64,000 bases of DNA from Desulfovibrionales bacterium (GTDB lineage: Bacteria; Desulfobacterota; QYQD01). A program made the translations under genes and the position numbers. Where the stretch lies: positions 1 through 64,000 of the forward strand of contig JAQURM010000001.1 of assembly GCA_028715605.1 (NCBI GenBank), written 5' to 3'. Positions 9,362-18,305 of this stretch are shown here, in pieces (the first letter of the stretch is position 1; each line of letters begins with the position of its first letter). Under the pieces are notes generated by a model, which was given only the letters and a program-made list of their open reading frames with translations, was not told the origin of the DNA and did no database searches.

Positions 9362-9937
9362 ATGGGCGCGGAAGAACTCTTAGAGATAGTCGACAGACAT
9401 GGCAATACCATAGACATTGCCCCCCGCTCTGTAATTCACGGGAATCCCTCATTGATACACAAGGTAGTCCACGTGCTGGTCTTTAACGAACGCGGCGAAC
9501 TCCTCCTGCAAAAACGCTCCGCCAATAAAGACGTGGCCCCCGGGAAATGGGATACCTCCGTCGGCGGCCACGTAGCGCCGGCCGAGAGTTTGCTCGTAGC
9601 GGCCCGGCGGGAGATGCAGGAAGAAATCGGTATTATTACCGATAAAATAAGCCCCCTTTATTCCTACGTCCTTTCAAATTCCTATGAGACAGAGTTGGTC
9701 TATTCCTATGTGTGTATCCATAATGGGCCGTTTTCGTTTGACAGGGAAGAGATAGACGAAATCCGGTTCTGGGATATCCCGGAGATAAAAAAGGTAATCG
9801 GACAAAAAATCCTGAGTGATAACTTCGAGTTCGAAATAAACAGATGCCTTTCATTTTACCCTCATATTTCCTCTACTCCGGCTGGCGGGCCGATGCCGGA
9901 CATCTTCAGGGGCACGCCTTTCCCGCAATCCAGATAG
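9362..9937 (+). CDS. Nudix hydrolase, isopentenyl-diphosphate isomerase-like subgroup
   Basis: A 191-residue Nudix protein. The Nudix box is complete: GG-HVAPAE-S...ARREMQEEIG (G-x5-E-x7-REUxEExGU), giving Mg-dependent pyrophosphohydrolase activity on a nucleoside diphosphate-X type substrate. The opening (EELLEIVDRHGNTI) and LLLQKRS match the YfcD/IDI-like subgroup, whose substrates are not settled. RBS GAGGAAGG precedes ATG at a normal distance. It stands alone, with its own promoter candidate and a repeat-filled downstream region. Housecleaning of oxidised or non-canonical nucleotides is a possible role. Confidence 0.88.
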   Translation: MGAEELLEIVDRHGNTIDIAPRSVIHGNPSLIHKVVHVLVFNERGELLLQKRSANKDVAPGKWDTSVGGHVAPAESLLVAARREMQEEIGIITDKISPLYSYVLSNSYETELVYSYVCIHNGPFSFDREEIDEIRFWDIPEIKKVIGQKILSDNFEFEINRCLSFYPHISSTPAGGPMPDIFRGTPFPQSR

Positions 9938-10257
9938 AAGACTGATCAGCTGTCAGCGCTCAGCTTTCAGATTTGAGCCTTCAGCCCCGAGCTTTGATGC
10001 CTCCCGATTTCTGCCATGAAAGACATAAAATTTAAAATCAGCAGGTTATGGAGTATTACTGATCACCAGCAAGATATTAGATGCAAGGCGCCGAGGAGCG
10101 ACGACGGAGGCGTATGGAGCAATACGCCGCAAGGAGGAGCGATCGAAGGCAACGCCGCAGATGATGTCTTGATGGTGGATCAGGGCCCCGTGCTTGACAA
10201 CGAATGGATAATAACATAGAATCAGCAGCTAAAAGTCTTTAAAAGAGGTTATTTCAG
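9938..10257. other. Intergenic region filled by repeats
   Basis: Apart from the 154-bp structured repeat (10032-10185) it carries GCTGTCAGCGCTCAGC-type debris. A 67-codon frame at 10016 is made of repeat sequence and is not a gene. The EF-G RBS (AAAGAGG) lies near 10240. Confidence 0.6.
10032..10185. repeat. 154-bp structured dispersed repeat, copy A
   Basis: Begins TTAAAATCAGCAGG and ends GGTGGATCAGGG. It matches copy B (23597-23750) over its full length with no insertion or deletion and only a few substitutions. The outer parts are imperfectly self-complementary (CTGATCACCAGCAAG against CTTGATGGTGGATCAG) and the centre holds GGCGTAT...ATACGCC, so the transcript would fold into one long hairpin. 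This resembles a REP/MITE-like element or a structured RNA. It lies between the Nudix gene and fusA. Confidence 0.85.
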
Positions 10258-12312
10258 GTGGCCGGCGAGGGGAGGCTCAAAAAAATACGCAATATCGGCA
10301 TCATTGCCCATATTGATGCCGGCAAGACAACGGTTACCGAGCGCATCCTCTTTTACACGGGCCGCATCCATAAGATGGGCGAGGTACATAATGGTCAGGC
10401 CGTGATGGACTGGATGCCCGAAGAACAAGAACGGGGTATCACCATCACCTCGGCCGTGACTACCTGTCATTGGCTGGGGCACGAGATACATATTATCGAC
10501 ACACCCGGACATGTCGATTTCACTATCGAGGTAGAACGTTCCTTGCGCGTATTGGACGGGGCCATCGGTGTTTTTTGTGCCGTCAGCGGCGTCGAGCCCC
10601 AGTCTGAGACGGTATGGCATCAGGCAGATAAATATAAAGTCCCCAAGATTGCCTTCATCAATAAGATGGACCGCATTGGCGCTAATTTCTCCGGCGCCGT
10701 GGAGATGATGCGGGAGCGGCTGGGAGTGAGGCCCGCATTACTCCAGTTACCGATAGGAGCGGAAGACAGTTTTCGCGGGATAATAGATATTATCGACCAA
10801 AAATCCCTCTACTGGGATGAGGGCACACAAGGCGCCGTCATCCGCCATGAAGAAATCCCCCCTGATTATCGGGAAGAGGCATTAAAGCAGCGCAACCAGC
10901 TCTTAGAAACCTTGTCCGAAATAGACGACGTCATCCTGGAAAAGTACCTGGATGATTCGGAAATAACCAGAGATGATATCCTTCGCGCGGTGCGTCAGGG
11001 GACCGTCTCCCTCAAAATCGTGCCCGTTTTGTGCGGCTCTGCCCTGAGAAATAAAGGGATACAATCTCTGCTGGATGCCATCGTGCAGTTTCTCCCCAGT
11101 CCTCTGGACATAAAGGCCATCACCGGGGTTAATCCGAAAACCGGTGAGACAGAGGAGCGACCCGGCCGCGACGACGCCCTCCTGGCGGCGCTGGCCTTCA
11201 AAATTATGATGGAGCAGGGACGAAAAAGGACCTACGTGCGCGTCTATTCCGGTGTGTTACGCGAAGGCGCCGAGGTTTATAATGCTACCAAGCAGATAAA
11301 ACAAAGGGTAGCCCGCATACTGAACATCCATGCCAATAAGACAGAACGCCTGGATGAGGCGCGGGCGGGTAGTATTGTCGGAGTTATGGGCCTTAAGGAT
11401 GCCTCTACAGGCGATACCTTATGCGATCCGGATCATCCCATTCTCCTCGAAAACATAGATACCTATGAGCCGGTCATATCTGTGGCCGTGGAGCCCAGAA
11501 CGAGAGTCGATCAAGAAAAGGTGTCGGAGGCCTTGAATAAATTGGCGGATGAAGACCCCACATTTCGGGTGCGGGTTGACGATGACACCGGCCAGACCAT
11601 TATAGCGGGCATGGGAGAGCTGCACTTAGAGGTATTGGTACACCGCATCCTGCGGGAATTTGGTGTGCCGGTAAACGTGGGCAAACCCCAGGTAGTCTAT
11701 CGGGAGACCATCGAACATGAAGCCACGGCAACGGAGAAGTTTGACCGGGAGATAGGCGGAAGCCGCCAGACAGCAGACATAACCATAAAAGTCTCGCCGC
11801 GTCCCCGCGGCGCCGGCAACATCGTAGAAAATGGGCTTCCTGCGGATAAGATACCGCCGCAATTTGTACCGGCCATTGTGTCCAGTTTGAATGAATCCCT
11901 GGAAGGCGGCGTTATACAGGGTTATCCTCTATTGGATGTCGGTGTGATCTTACTTGATGCCTCTTATATCGAAAACAGTTCCACCGAACTGGCCTACCGG
12001 GCCGCGGCCTCCGTCGCCCTAAAAAGGGCTTGTAGCGCTGCCTCGCCGGTCCTGCTGGAGCCAATCATGCGGGTGGAGGTAACCACCCCGGAAGAGTTTA
12101 TGGGAGAAGTCATCGGCGACCTGAATTCGCGCGGCGGCAAAATAGAGGCCATCACGCCCAAGGGGCGGGTACAGGTGATAAAGGTGGTTGTGCCCCTTTC
12201 CAGCATGTTCGGGTACTCGACGGCCTTACGCTCCGTTACGCAGGGACGGGCTACATTTAGCATGCACTTCTCCCGTTATGACCGGGTGGGTAAGGAGAAA
12301 AGGACGCCCTGA
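10258..12312 (+). CDS. fusA: Translation elongation factor G
   Basis: A 684-residue EF-G GTPase that drives ribosomal translocation. GTP motifs are intact: AHIDAGKTT (17-25), RGITITS (59-65), DTPGH (81-85), NKMD (135-138). Domains II-V follow, with the domain IV region ([16 protein letters not shown]) and the domain V region (GGKIEAI). The start is GTG at 10258, after AAAGAGG. No rpsL, rpsG or tuf genes are adjacent, so this could be a second, unlinked EF-G copy (EF-G2 type) and not the one in the str operon. EF-G activity itself is not in doubt; which paralogue it is cannot be decided here. Confidence 0.93.
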   Translation: MAGEGRLKKIRNIGIIAHIDAGKTTVTERILFYTGRIHKMGEVHNGQAVMDWMPEEQERGITITSAVTTCHWLGHEIHIIDTPGHVDFTIEVERSLRVLDGAIGVFCAVSGVEPQSETVWHQADKYKVPKIAFINKMDRIGANFSGAVEMMRERLGVRPALLQLPIGAEDSFRGIIDIIDQKSLYWDEGTQGAVIRHEEIPPDYREEALKQRNQLLETLSEIDDVILEKYLDDSEITRDDILRAVRQGTVSLKIVPVLCGSALRNKGIQSLLDAIVQFLPSPLDIKAITGVNPKTGETEERPGRDDALLAALAFKIMMEQGRKRTYVRVYSGVLREGAEVYNATKQIKQRVARILNIHANKTERLDEARAGSIVGVMGLKDASTGDTLCDPDHPILLENIDTYEPVISVAVEPRTRVDQEKVSEALNKLADEDPTFRVRVDDDTGQTIIAGMGELHLEVLVHRILREFGVPVNVGKPQVVYRETIEHEATATEKFDREIGGSRQTADITIKVSPRPRGAGNIVENGLPADKIPPQFVPAIVSSLNESLEGGVIQGYPLLDVGVILLDASYIENSSTELAYRAAASVALKRACSAASPVLLEPIMRVEVTTPEEFMGEVIGDLNSRGGKIEAITPKGRVQVIKVVVPLSSMFGYSTALRSVTQGRATFSMHFSRYDRVGKEKRTP

Positions 12313-12375
12313 TACCGTCTATTGCCCGGTGGAAAACGCCTCCGGTGATATTTGTCCCTTGCTTTAAAGCCTGCA

Positions 12376-12406
12376 TTATGGTAGTTTCATAATGACATTA
12401 CCATAA
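12376..12406. promoter_or_regulatory. Compound palindrome before the AAA ATPase (operator candidate)
   Basis: TTATGGTA (12376-12383) and TACCATAA (12399-12406) form a perfect 8-bp inverted repeat that encloses a second palindrome TAATG-A-CATTA (12390-12400). It ends 12 bp before the start codon of the ATPase, a position where a bound protein would block transcription or translation. An autoregulatory operator is inference. Confidence 0.45.
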
Positions 12407-12418
12407 AGGGTCTGCCGA

Positions 12419-13555
12419 ATGTCAAATCCGTTTTGTCTATACACTCTTCTGCCCGACGCCCCTTTTTGCAACAGAGAGCGGGAGATCAAAGACCTCTCGT
12501 CTTTTGCTGGGTCTGGAACTAATGTTGTTCTCTATTCTCCTCGCCGTTATGGAAAGACCTCTTTGGTGAAAAAAATACAATACAAATTAAAAAGGCAAGG
12601 CGCCATTACGGTGTTTGCGGATTTTTTTGGAGTTACTTCAATTGATGATATCGCCGCTCGCCTGGCCAAGGCAACCTTTTCCGTAACTCACAAAAACCGC
12701 TCCCTTTGGAAAACGGCGCTGCAAACCATAAAGTCATTTCGTCCCGTGCTCAAGCCTGATCCGCAAAGCGGCGTATCTCTTAGTGTGGAGCCGGCATCCG
12801 CCGGCACGCGGGGGATAGAACTCCTCAGCGAAACCATGGAATCGTTGGGGCAGTTTATTGAGGCCGGTGGTAAGCTGGTTCATATCGCTCTTGACGAGTT
12901 TCAGGAAATTGTCGAGCTGAAAGAGGCTTTGCAGATAGAAGCGACCATGCGAACCCATATTCAGCATCACAAGGGTTCCTATTTCTTCATCGGAAGCCGG
13001 CGCCGCGTTCTACTCGGGATATTCAACGAACGGCAGCGTCCTTTTTTCCAAAGCGCAATCAATTACGAACTGGAGCTTCTTCCCGTCGATGAGCTTACTT
13101 CCTTTGTAAAGGAGCAGTTTGAATCCGGCGGTCTGAAAAAATGTACGGCTGAAACAGCGCGCAAAATTGCCGTAAGCGTTTCCTGCCACCCCTATTATGT
13201 GCAAAAGCTTGGCCATTTTATTTTTGAACTATCGGGGGAAACAGTAACCGCAGACGACATTACAGCGGCGATGGCCAGAGTCCTTCTATCAGAAAAGCCG
13301 GTTTTCGAGGCCATACTCCAGGGTCTGTCCCTGCAACAAAAACTCGTTTTACGTACAATTGCTGTAGAACCCACCGCCACACCGCTGGCGCATGCCTATA
13401 TTGCGAGGCATCGATTGGGATCGACCGGAGGGGTGCAACACTCGCTAAGGCAGCTAACGTTATTGGACGTAATCGAAAAAGAAAAGGAATGGCGGGTTGT
13501 AGATCCGGTTTTTGCCATGTTTCTAAAGATGCAGGGTGAGGATTATTTGCAGTAG
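12419..13555 (+). CDS. AAA ATPase of the ATPase_2 (archaeal-type) family
   Basis: A 378-residue STAND/AAA-like ATPase. Walker A is YSPRRYGKTSL (39-49), in the form seen in this family (x-PRR-x-GKTSL); Walker B is IALDEFQEI; sensor 1 appears in YFFIGSRRR; Arg-rich GSRR continues the family pattern. The C-terminal third (about 290-375) looks like a winged helix, so DNA binding is plausible. Solitary members occur widely in bacteria and archaea with unknown or mobile-element-linked roles. It is flanked by a palindrome 12 bp upstream and two TGAAAC/GTTTCA palindromes downstream, and no partner gene is adjacent. Function is unassigned beyond ATPase. Confidence 0.82.
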   Translation: MSNPFCLYTLLPDAPFCNREREIKDLSSFAGSGTNVVLYSPRRYGKTSLVKKIQYKLKRQGAITVFADFFGVTSIDDIAARLAKATFSVTHKNRSLWKTALQTIKSFRPVLKPDPQSGVSLSVEPASAGTRGIELLSETMESLGQFIEAGGKLVHIALDEFQEIVELKEALQIEATMRTHIQHHKGSYFFIGSRRRVLLGIFNERQRPFFQSAINYELELLPVDELTSFVKEQFESGGLKKCTAETARKIAVSVSCHPYYVQKLGHFIFELSGETVTADDITAAMARVLLSEKPVFEAILQGLSLQQKLVLRTIAVEPTATPLAHAYIARHRLGSTGGVQHSLRQLTLLDVIEKEKEWRVVDPVFAMFLKMQGEDYLQ

Positions 13556-13591
13556 TTTAGCCCCTTGGGAAGACCTGTGTTCCTGTATTAA

Positions 13592-13702
13592 TGAAACAAA
13601 ACGCAGTATTTTGTTTCACGTGGGCAGGAGAAAGGCAGGAAATTACCCTTCAATTATCCTCTTGGAAAGCCTAAAATGAAACACTTTTAAAAATCTGTTT
13701 CA
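13592..13702. repeat. Two related palindromes, TGAAAC...GTTTCACG
   Basis: First: TGAAACAAAA (13592-13601) with TTTTGTTTCA (13609-13618), a perfect 10-bp stem with a 7-nt loop. Second: TGAAAC (13677-13682) with GTTTCA (13697-13702). Both units are 29-30 bp, start ATGAAAC and end GTTTCACG. Two similar sites 85 bp apart look like binding sites of a dimeric regulator, or a bidirectional 3' structure between the convergent genes; the AT-rich stem is poor for a terminator. Confidence 0.45.
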
Positions 13703-13735
13703 CGATGACAAACATGGCTCCAAAGAGAGTCAGCT

Positions 13736-14494
13736 TTAACTGCTTGCGAGATCGCCTTCTGCTGAACACAACAACTCATAAACTACAGAAGCTCCTGTGA
13801 CGTTGGGATGGCGGGTGTAACCACGGATCATCCGGTTCTGGATGAAGTCCATGAGCGTCAGATTCTTCTCGATATGTATCTGCGTTAAAAACTCGATAGC
13901 TTCAGGCCGTTTTGCGTTTATATCTTTCCTGAGGGCCATAATCTTGGTCCTATCCCGGACGAACAGGTTAATCATGTCCTCTACTTGCTGGTGCCAAAGG
14001 AGGATTCCCCTGGTATCTTTCAGCATCAACTCCATAACCCCGGCAGTAGTTGACCGGCCCGAGTGAAAGCCGCCGATTATTTCTTCCGGCTTATGGGGAT
14101 AAAGGTCCAAATAAAAGAGCGTCTCCTTAAAACTCCGGGGATAGTACTTTTCGATATAACGCGCAAAGGCGTTTCTTTCCCGAGTCCACTCAGCCACGAA
14201 GGATGGGTTTATTAGGGTCCCGTATATGAGTTTTATCTCGCTGGTTCTTTCCGTGTAAATGCAGTAACCATAAAATTCATTTCTTATAGCCCAGTCCAAG
14301 GCTTTTTCAGAGAAAAACCGCCGGAGCCAGGGCCTGCTGTTTGCGGGAAATATCTCCTCTTTAATAAAGCTCAAGGTCTGCCTGGAGATCGGGTGCTTTC
14401 CTTCATGTATATCCCCTGTAACGTCGTCGAAGTTCAAAATAGAGGCAAGGCCGCCACCTACGACAGTCCTCAAAAAATCCCTTCTGTCCAGCAT
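13736..14494 (-). CDS. Tat-signal protein of unknown function
   Basis: About 252 residues. ATG at 14494 follows a good RBS (GGGAGGG) and opens with DRRDFLRTVVGGGLASIL, a twin-arginine-type export signal (RRDFL then a hydrophobic stretch). The mature part is rich in aromatic and charged residues (KLIYGTLINPSFVAEW, PHKPEEIIGGFHSGRS) and has no cysteine pattern for a cofactor that I recognise. An alternative start 54 bp upstream lacks an RBS. Export in folded form to the periplasm is likely; the function is not recognised. It is convergent with the AAA ATPase and unlinked to it by operon structure. Confidence 0.7.
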   Translation of the reverse strand: MLDRRDFLRTVVGGGLASILNFDDVTGDIHEGKHPISRQTLSFIKEEIFPANSRPWLRRFFSEKALDWAIRNEFYGYCIYTERTSEIKLIYGTLINPSFVAEWTRERNAFARYIEKYYPRSFKETLFYLDLYPHKPEEIIGGFHSGRSTTAGVMELMLKDTRGILLWHQQVEDMINLFVRDRTKIMALRKDINAKRPEAIEFLTQIHIEKNLTLMDFIQNRMIRGYTRHPNVTGASVVYELLCSAEGDLASS

Positions 14495-14836
14495 CACAAA
14501 ACCCTCCCTGGATATTTTGTCGGCGGTACTCACTATAACACAGGACATAGGACAGATAGCGTCCGAGGAGGAAATTGATTTAAGAAGGATGGGTTAAGAT
14601 TAAGACGCTGAGTGGATCGACCCCTTTATCTTGGTAGCAAAATCCGGAAGGTCCCAGAGGGGCCCTTGTTCTTGGGTTGACCTGATACCTGAAGGATGAA
14701 GAAATGTTTTTCAGCTGGAGGTGAAGCAAGAAATTCGAGATACTGCGAGATATTACAAGTAAGCGCAGGACCTTTTTTGTGGGGTTTCGGTAGAGACGTT
14801 TGGAGCACTGTATGCCGGGAAAAATCCTGGCTTTAG
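14495..14836. other. Intergenic region without assigned function
   Basis: No supported gene; a 60-codon minus-strand frame (14626-14808) has no RBS and unconvincing composition. This is the promoter-side region of the Tat-signal gene and the 3' flank of the M48 peptidase gene. Confidence 0.5.
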
Positions 14837-16240
14837 TTATTGAGGCACGTCCTTCATGTCCTCCAGGATTCCCTGGATCTCTTTTCTATTTCCTGGAGAT
14901 AGGGTCTTGTCCTGCAGGGCCTGTTTCAGGTGGGTTACGGCGCTCTGGTGTTCGCCTGTCAATTTGTAGTACATCCCCAGATTATACTGGGCCGGGCCGT
15001 TTTCCTTTCGCCCTCCATAGATGAGGCCGAGATGATAATAAGACTCCGCATAATCCGGGAAGTCCTGCACGATCCTTTCCAGGCTGCGCACGGCCTCTTC
15101 GACCTGCCCCAGCTCTTTATATGTCCTGGCCAGATATAGCCGGAATCGGGCCCTGGCCGGATCATCTTCCACGGATTGTTTAAGGAGGACCAGAGCCTCC
15201 GATAGCCTGCCCTCAGCAAAGGCGTTGATGCCTCTTTCGCCTTGCAGGACAGATCCGGAGACTCCCAGAGAAGCGGCCCGGTCGAGGTAGCTGTTGGCCT
15301 GTCCGTATTGCTTTTCAGCCTGGTAAGTAAGGGCTATGCCGTAGTAGCAATAGGAATCTTCAGGACTTTTCTTGAGTTCAGCCTCCCATTTTTCCCGAAG
15401 CCGGGCCGGGCTTTGCATAGCCAGGGAGAGGTACACCTGACAGCGGCGGAGTTCTGCCGTATCTCCTTTTACCACAGGAGTCGGTCGGGTCAAAATAAGG
15501 TCTTCCAGATAACCGATGCGTTCTTCCAGGGCCGGATGGGTGGTCATGTAAGATGGAATGGTGGGGGAACCCAGAAAGCGATAACGCCGGATCTTTTTAA
15601 AGGTGCTTATCATACCCCGCACGTCGTAACCCGCACTCTGAACCCACTTGAAGCCCATGCGGTCTGCCTCTTCCTCATCTTCGCGGCTGTATTTCAGGGA
15701 AAGGGCGCTAGTCGCAGCCAATGCACCGCTGGCCACGGCCTCGGCCCCCTTGCCGCCGCCCCCTAAAAAGACTCCAGCCAGGACTCCGACCATGGTGATA
15801 AGGCTTAATTTCTGCGTGCGCTCTATCCGGCGGGCGATGTGCCGGGCTACTACGTGGGCGACTTCATGGGCCAGGATACCGGCCAACTCACTCTCGTTAT
15901 CCATGGCCTCCAGCATACCGCTGTGGACAAAGACCAGGCCCGAAGGCGCGGCAAAGGCATTTAAGGCCTCATCGCGGATGACATAAAACTTATAATCAAA
16001 GAACTGCGGCCCGGCCTGCGCCAATATCTTTCGTCCCACTCTTTCTACGTAAGATACCACGTCCGGGTCGGAGATTAACGGCAGCTGCGCTTCTACCATC
16101 AGCAGAAATTTTTTCCCCAAGGCCCTCTCTTCGTCAGGAGAGAAGCCGGCTGCATTAAAAACCCCGGCGTTGGCTGCGGCCGGCCACATAAGCGATTCCA
16201 AGATCAATACTACGACTGTGAGTATGGTAATAATGCGCAA
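14837..16240 (-). CDS. M48 family metallopeptidase with TPR repeats (BepA/YfgC-like)
   Basis: A 467-residue exported zinc peptidase. Residues 1-25 are a signal peptide ending ANA, then a peptidase_M48 domain with HEVAH at 125-129 and a downstream acidic ligand region (EEEADRMG). The C-terminal half is a tetratricopeptide array (for example YGIALTYQAEKQYGQANSY and repeats to the end). BepA-like enzymes are periplasmic and act in outer-membrane protein assembly and quality control, with the TPR part docking on the assembly machinery. The start is TTG at 16240 after GGAGCAGG. It lies 143 bp downstream of gpmI on the same strand, separated by a hairpin repeat. Confidence 0.9.
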   Translation of the reverse strand: MRIITILTVVVLILESLMWPAAANAGVFNAAGFSPDEERALGKKFLLMVEAQLPLISDPDVVSYVERVGRKILAQAGPQFFDYKFYVIRDEALNAFAAPSGLVFVHSGMLEAMDNESELAGILAHEVAHVVARHIARRIERTQKLSLITMVGVLAGVFLGGGGKGAEAVASGALAATSALSLKYSREDEEEADRMGFKWVQSAGYDVRGMISTFKKIRRYRFLGSPTIPSYMTTHPALEERIGYLEDLILTRPTPVVKGDTAELRRCQVYLSLAMQSPARLREKWEAELKKSPEDSYCYYGIALTYQAEKQYGQANSYLDRAASLGVSGSVLQGERGINAFAEGRLSEALVLLKQSVEDDPARARFRLYLARTYKELGQVEEAVRSLERIVQDFPDYAESYYHLGLIYGGRKENGPAQYNLGMYYKLTGEHQSAVTHLKQALQDKTLSPGNRKEIQGILEDMKDVPQ

Positions 16241-16302
16241 GATATGGACCTGCTCCCGGGCGATTTTTTTGACAGGTGCTTCGTCTTGGGGGCTACGGGG
16301 CT

Positions 16303-16321
16303 GACAGGCGAGACGCCTGTC
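16303..16321. repeat. Hairpin GACAGGCG-AGA-CGCCTGTC
   Basis: A perfect 8-bp stem with a 3-nt loop between gpmI and the M48 gene. The surrounding GGGGCTGACAGGCGAGACGC resembles a widespread intergenic repeat. It has no T-tract, so its use as a terminator is doubtful. Confidence 0.5.
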
Positions 16322-16383
16322 CTACTTATCACTCACCACTAAATTCTGACTTCTGTCTCCTGTATCCTGTCTTCCCACTCCTG

Positions 16384-17928
16384 TCATTCGACGAACAATG
16401 GCGTCCCGGTCATTTCCTCAGGAACAGGCAGCCCCTGAATGCTGAGAATAGTCGGTGCAATATCGGCCAGGATACCCCGGCGAAGGGGTTGCCCTGTCTT
16501 CTGCCCGTCGATAAGTATGAACGGCACCAGATTGGCGGTGTGGGCGGTATGCGGGCTTCCGTCTCCAGGATCGATCATCTCTTCGGCATTGCCATGATCC
16601 GCCGTGATAATCACCGCCCCGCCGCTTTCCTCCAAAAATGTGTTGACTACTTTTCCGAGGCAGAGATCAACCGCTTCACAGGCCCGGATGGCGGCCTTCA
16701 GTATGCCGGTATGTCCTACCATGTCCGGGTTGGCATAATTGAGTACGATTAAATCGTAGTCTCCGGTCTTGATACGCCTTATGACCTCTTCTGTTACCTG
16801 ATGAGCGCTCATCTCCGGTTTAAAATCGTATGTAGGCACGTCTTTGGGAGAGGGAACAAGGCACCGGTCTTCGTTCTTAAACGGAGTCTCCTCCCCGCCG
16901 TTAAAAAAGTAGGTGACATGGGCATATTTTTCCGTCTCGGCTATGCGAAGCTGTTTAAGGCCATGCCGGCTTATTTCTTCGCCGAGAATGTGGAACAGGT
17001 GTTGTGGCGGGAAGGCCACGGGAAGTTGAAAATGGGCGTCATATTCGGTCATGGTCACATAGCCGGCCAGTTTGGGCCTGGCTTGCACATCAAAGGCCGA
17101 AAATGCCTTCTGGGTGAAGGCGCGGGTGATTTCCCTGGCCCGGTCGGCCCGGAAGTTGAAAAATATCACCCCGTCTCCCTCGCTGATGCGTGGGAGGGGC
17201 TTCCCACCATCGGCTATCACAATAGGACGGATAAACTCATCTGTCTCGCCCCGCTCATACGCCTCCGATACCGCCTGTACGGGATCATGGGCTATGGCGC
17301 CTTCGCCCCTGACCAGGGCCCGATAGGCCGTCTCCACCCGCTCCCAGCGATTGTCCCGGTCCATGGCATAGTACCGGCCGCAGATGGTGGCTATCTTACC
17401 TACTCCTGTGCGGGAAAGAAAGCCTGTTACCCGGACTATGTAGTCCTTACCGCTCTGGGGCGGGGTATCGCGGCCATCCATGAAGGCATGTAGATAGACG
17501 TCCTTCACTCCGTGTCTTTTGGCCATTTCTATCAGGGCAAAAAGATGCGGCAGATCGCTGTGCACACCCCCGTCAGAGACCAGGCCCAACAGATGCAAGG
17601 CCCCGGCATTTTTGCCCACTTTATCCATGAGGGTAATAAAAGGCTCAACCTTAAAGAAATCATTGGACGTTATGGCCCGGTTGATGCGTGTCAGATCCTG
17701 ATAAACGATGCGGCCTGCGCCGATATTCAGGTGTCCTACCTCCGAGTTTCCCATCTGGCCTTCCGGCAATCCCACGGCCTCGCCGGAAGCCTTAAGGAAT
17801 GTAAGGGGGTGCCTCCTTGACCAGTCATCCATGTTTGGAGTCCTGGCCAGATAGATGGCGTTGCCTTCTGTATGTGGGCTGTAGCCCCACCCGTCCAGAA
17901 TTATCAGCAAGACCGGCCGCGGCCTCAC
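16384..17928 (-). CDS. gpmI: 2,3-bisphosphoglycerate-independent phosphoglycerate mutase
   Basis: A 514-residue alkaline-phosphatase-superfamily mutase interconverting 3- and 2-phosphoglycerate, of the usual length for the family. Seen: the N-terminal metal site LIILDGWG, the nucleophile motif MGNSEVGH (Ser), the phosphatase-like insertion with DGRDTPP, and the C-terminal metal site TADHGNAEEM. The GTG start overlaps the rsfS stop (GTGA, 4 bp), so the genes are translationally coupled. It ends the rplU-to-gpmI operon. Confidence 0.97.
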   Translation of the reverse strand: MRPRPVLLIILDGWGYSPHTEGNAIYLARTPNMDDWSRRHPLTFLKASGEAVGLPEGQMGNSEVGHLNIGAGRIVYQDLTRINRAITSNDFFKVEPFITLMDKVGKNAGALHLLGLVSDGGVHSDLPHLFALIEMAKRHGVKDVYLHAFMDGRDTPPQSGKDYIVRVTGFLSRTGVGKIATICGRYYAMDRDNRWERVETAYRALVRGEGAIAHDPVQAVSEAYERGETDEFIRPIVIADGGKPLPRISEGDGVIFFNFRADRAREITRAFTQKAFSAFDVQARPKLAGYVTMTEYDAHFQLPVAFPPQHLFHILGEEISRHGLKQLRIAETEKYAHVTYFFNGGEETPFKNEDRCLVPSPKDVPTYDFKPEMSAHQVTEEVIRRIKTGDYDLIVLNYANPDMVGHTGILKAAIRACEAVDLCLGKVVNTFLEESGGAVIITADHGNAEEMIDPGDGSPHTAHTANLVPFILIDGQKTGQPLRRGILADIAPTILSIQGLPVPEEMTGTPLFVE

Positions 17929-18305
17929 TTCGCCTCCCCTACTTCTACGATTTTGGCCTCACTCCAGAGGCTTTCCAGGTCATAAAACTCCCTGATGGGT
18001 CCATAAAACACATGTATGACCACGTCATTATAGTCCATGAGCACCCACTGGCCCGGCCCCAGGCCTTCAATGCCCTTGGGATAAATCTTCTGAGGACGGA
18101 GAGATTCTTCAATGGCCTGCACAATGCCCTGGACATGACGCGTGGAATGGCCGCTGCAGATTATAAAATAATCGGAAAAAGAGGATACGATGCGGACGTC
18201 CAGAATCTGTAAATCCTCCGCCTTCTTGTCCAGGGCCGCCCGGGCACAGATCAGGGCCTTTTCTTTTGAGGCCATAGGGAGTTTCTTTTGCTTCTTACTT
18301 AGCAT
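17925..18305 (-). CDS. rsfS: Ribosomal silencing factor RsfS
   Basis: A 126-residue RsfS/Iojap protein that binds ribosomal protein uL14 and blocks subunit joining in starved cells. Family motifs are clear: SSFSDYFIICSG, RHVQGIVQAIEE, and GQWVLMDYNDVVIHVF. ATG at 18305 has a strong RBS (AGGAAAGG) inside the end of nadD, overlapping it by 11 bp; the inner ATG at 18275 lacks one. The nadD-rsfS pairing is standard. Confidence 0.96.
   Translation of the reverse strand: MLSKKQKKLPMASKEKALICARAALDKKAEDLQILDVRIVSSFSDYFIICSGHSTRHVQGIVQAIEESLRPQKIYPKGIEGLGPGQWVLMDYNDVVIHVFYGPIREFYDLESLWSEAKIVEVGEAK

Noticed and set aside
10016-10219. 67-codon frame starting MKDIKFKISRLW
   Set aside because: Made of the 154-bp dispersed repeat; the equivalent copy at 23.6 kb offers no matching conserved gene context.
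16801-17493. 230-codon plus-strand open frame
   Set aside because: It is antisense to gpmI, which has complete family motifs; no RBS and no recognisable protein.
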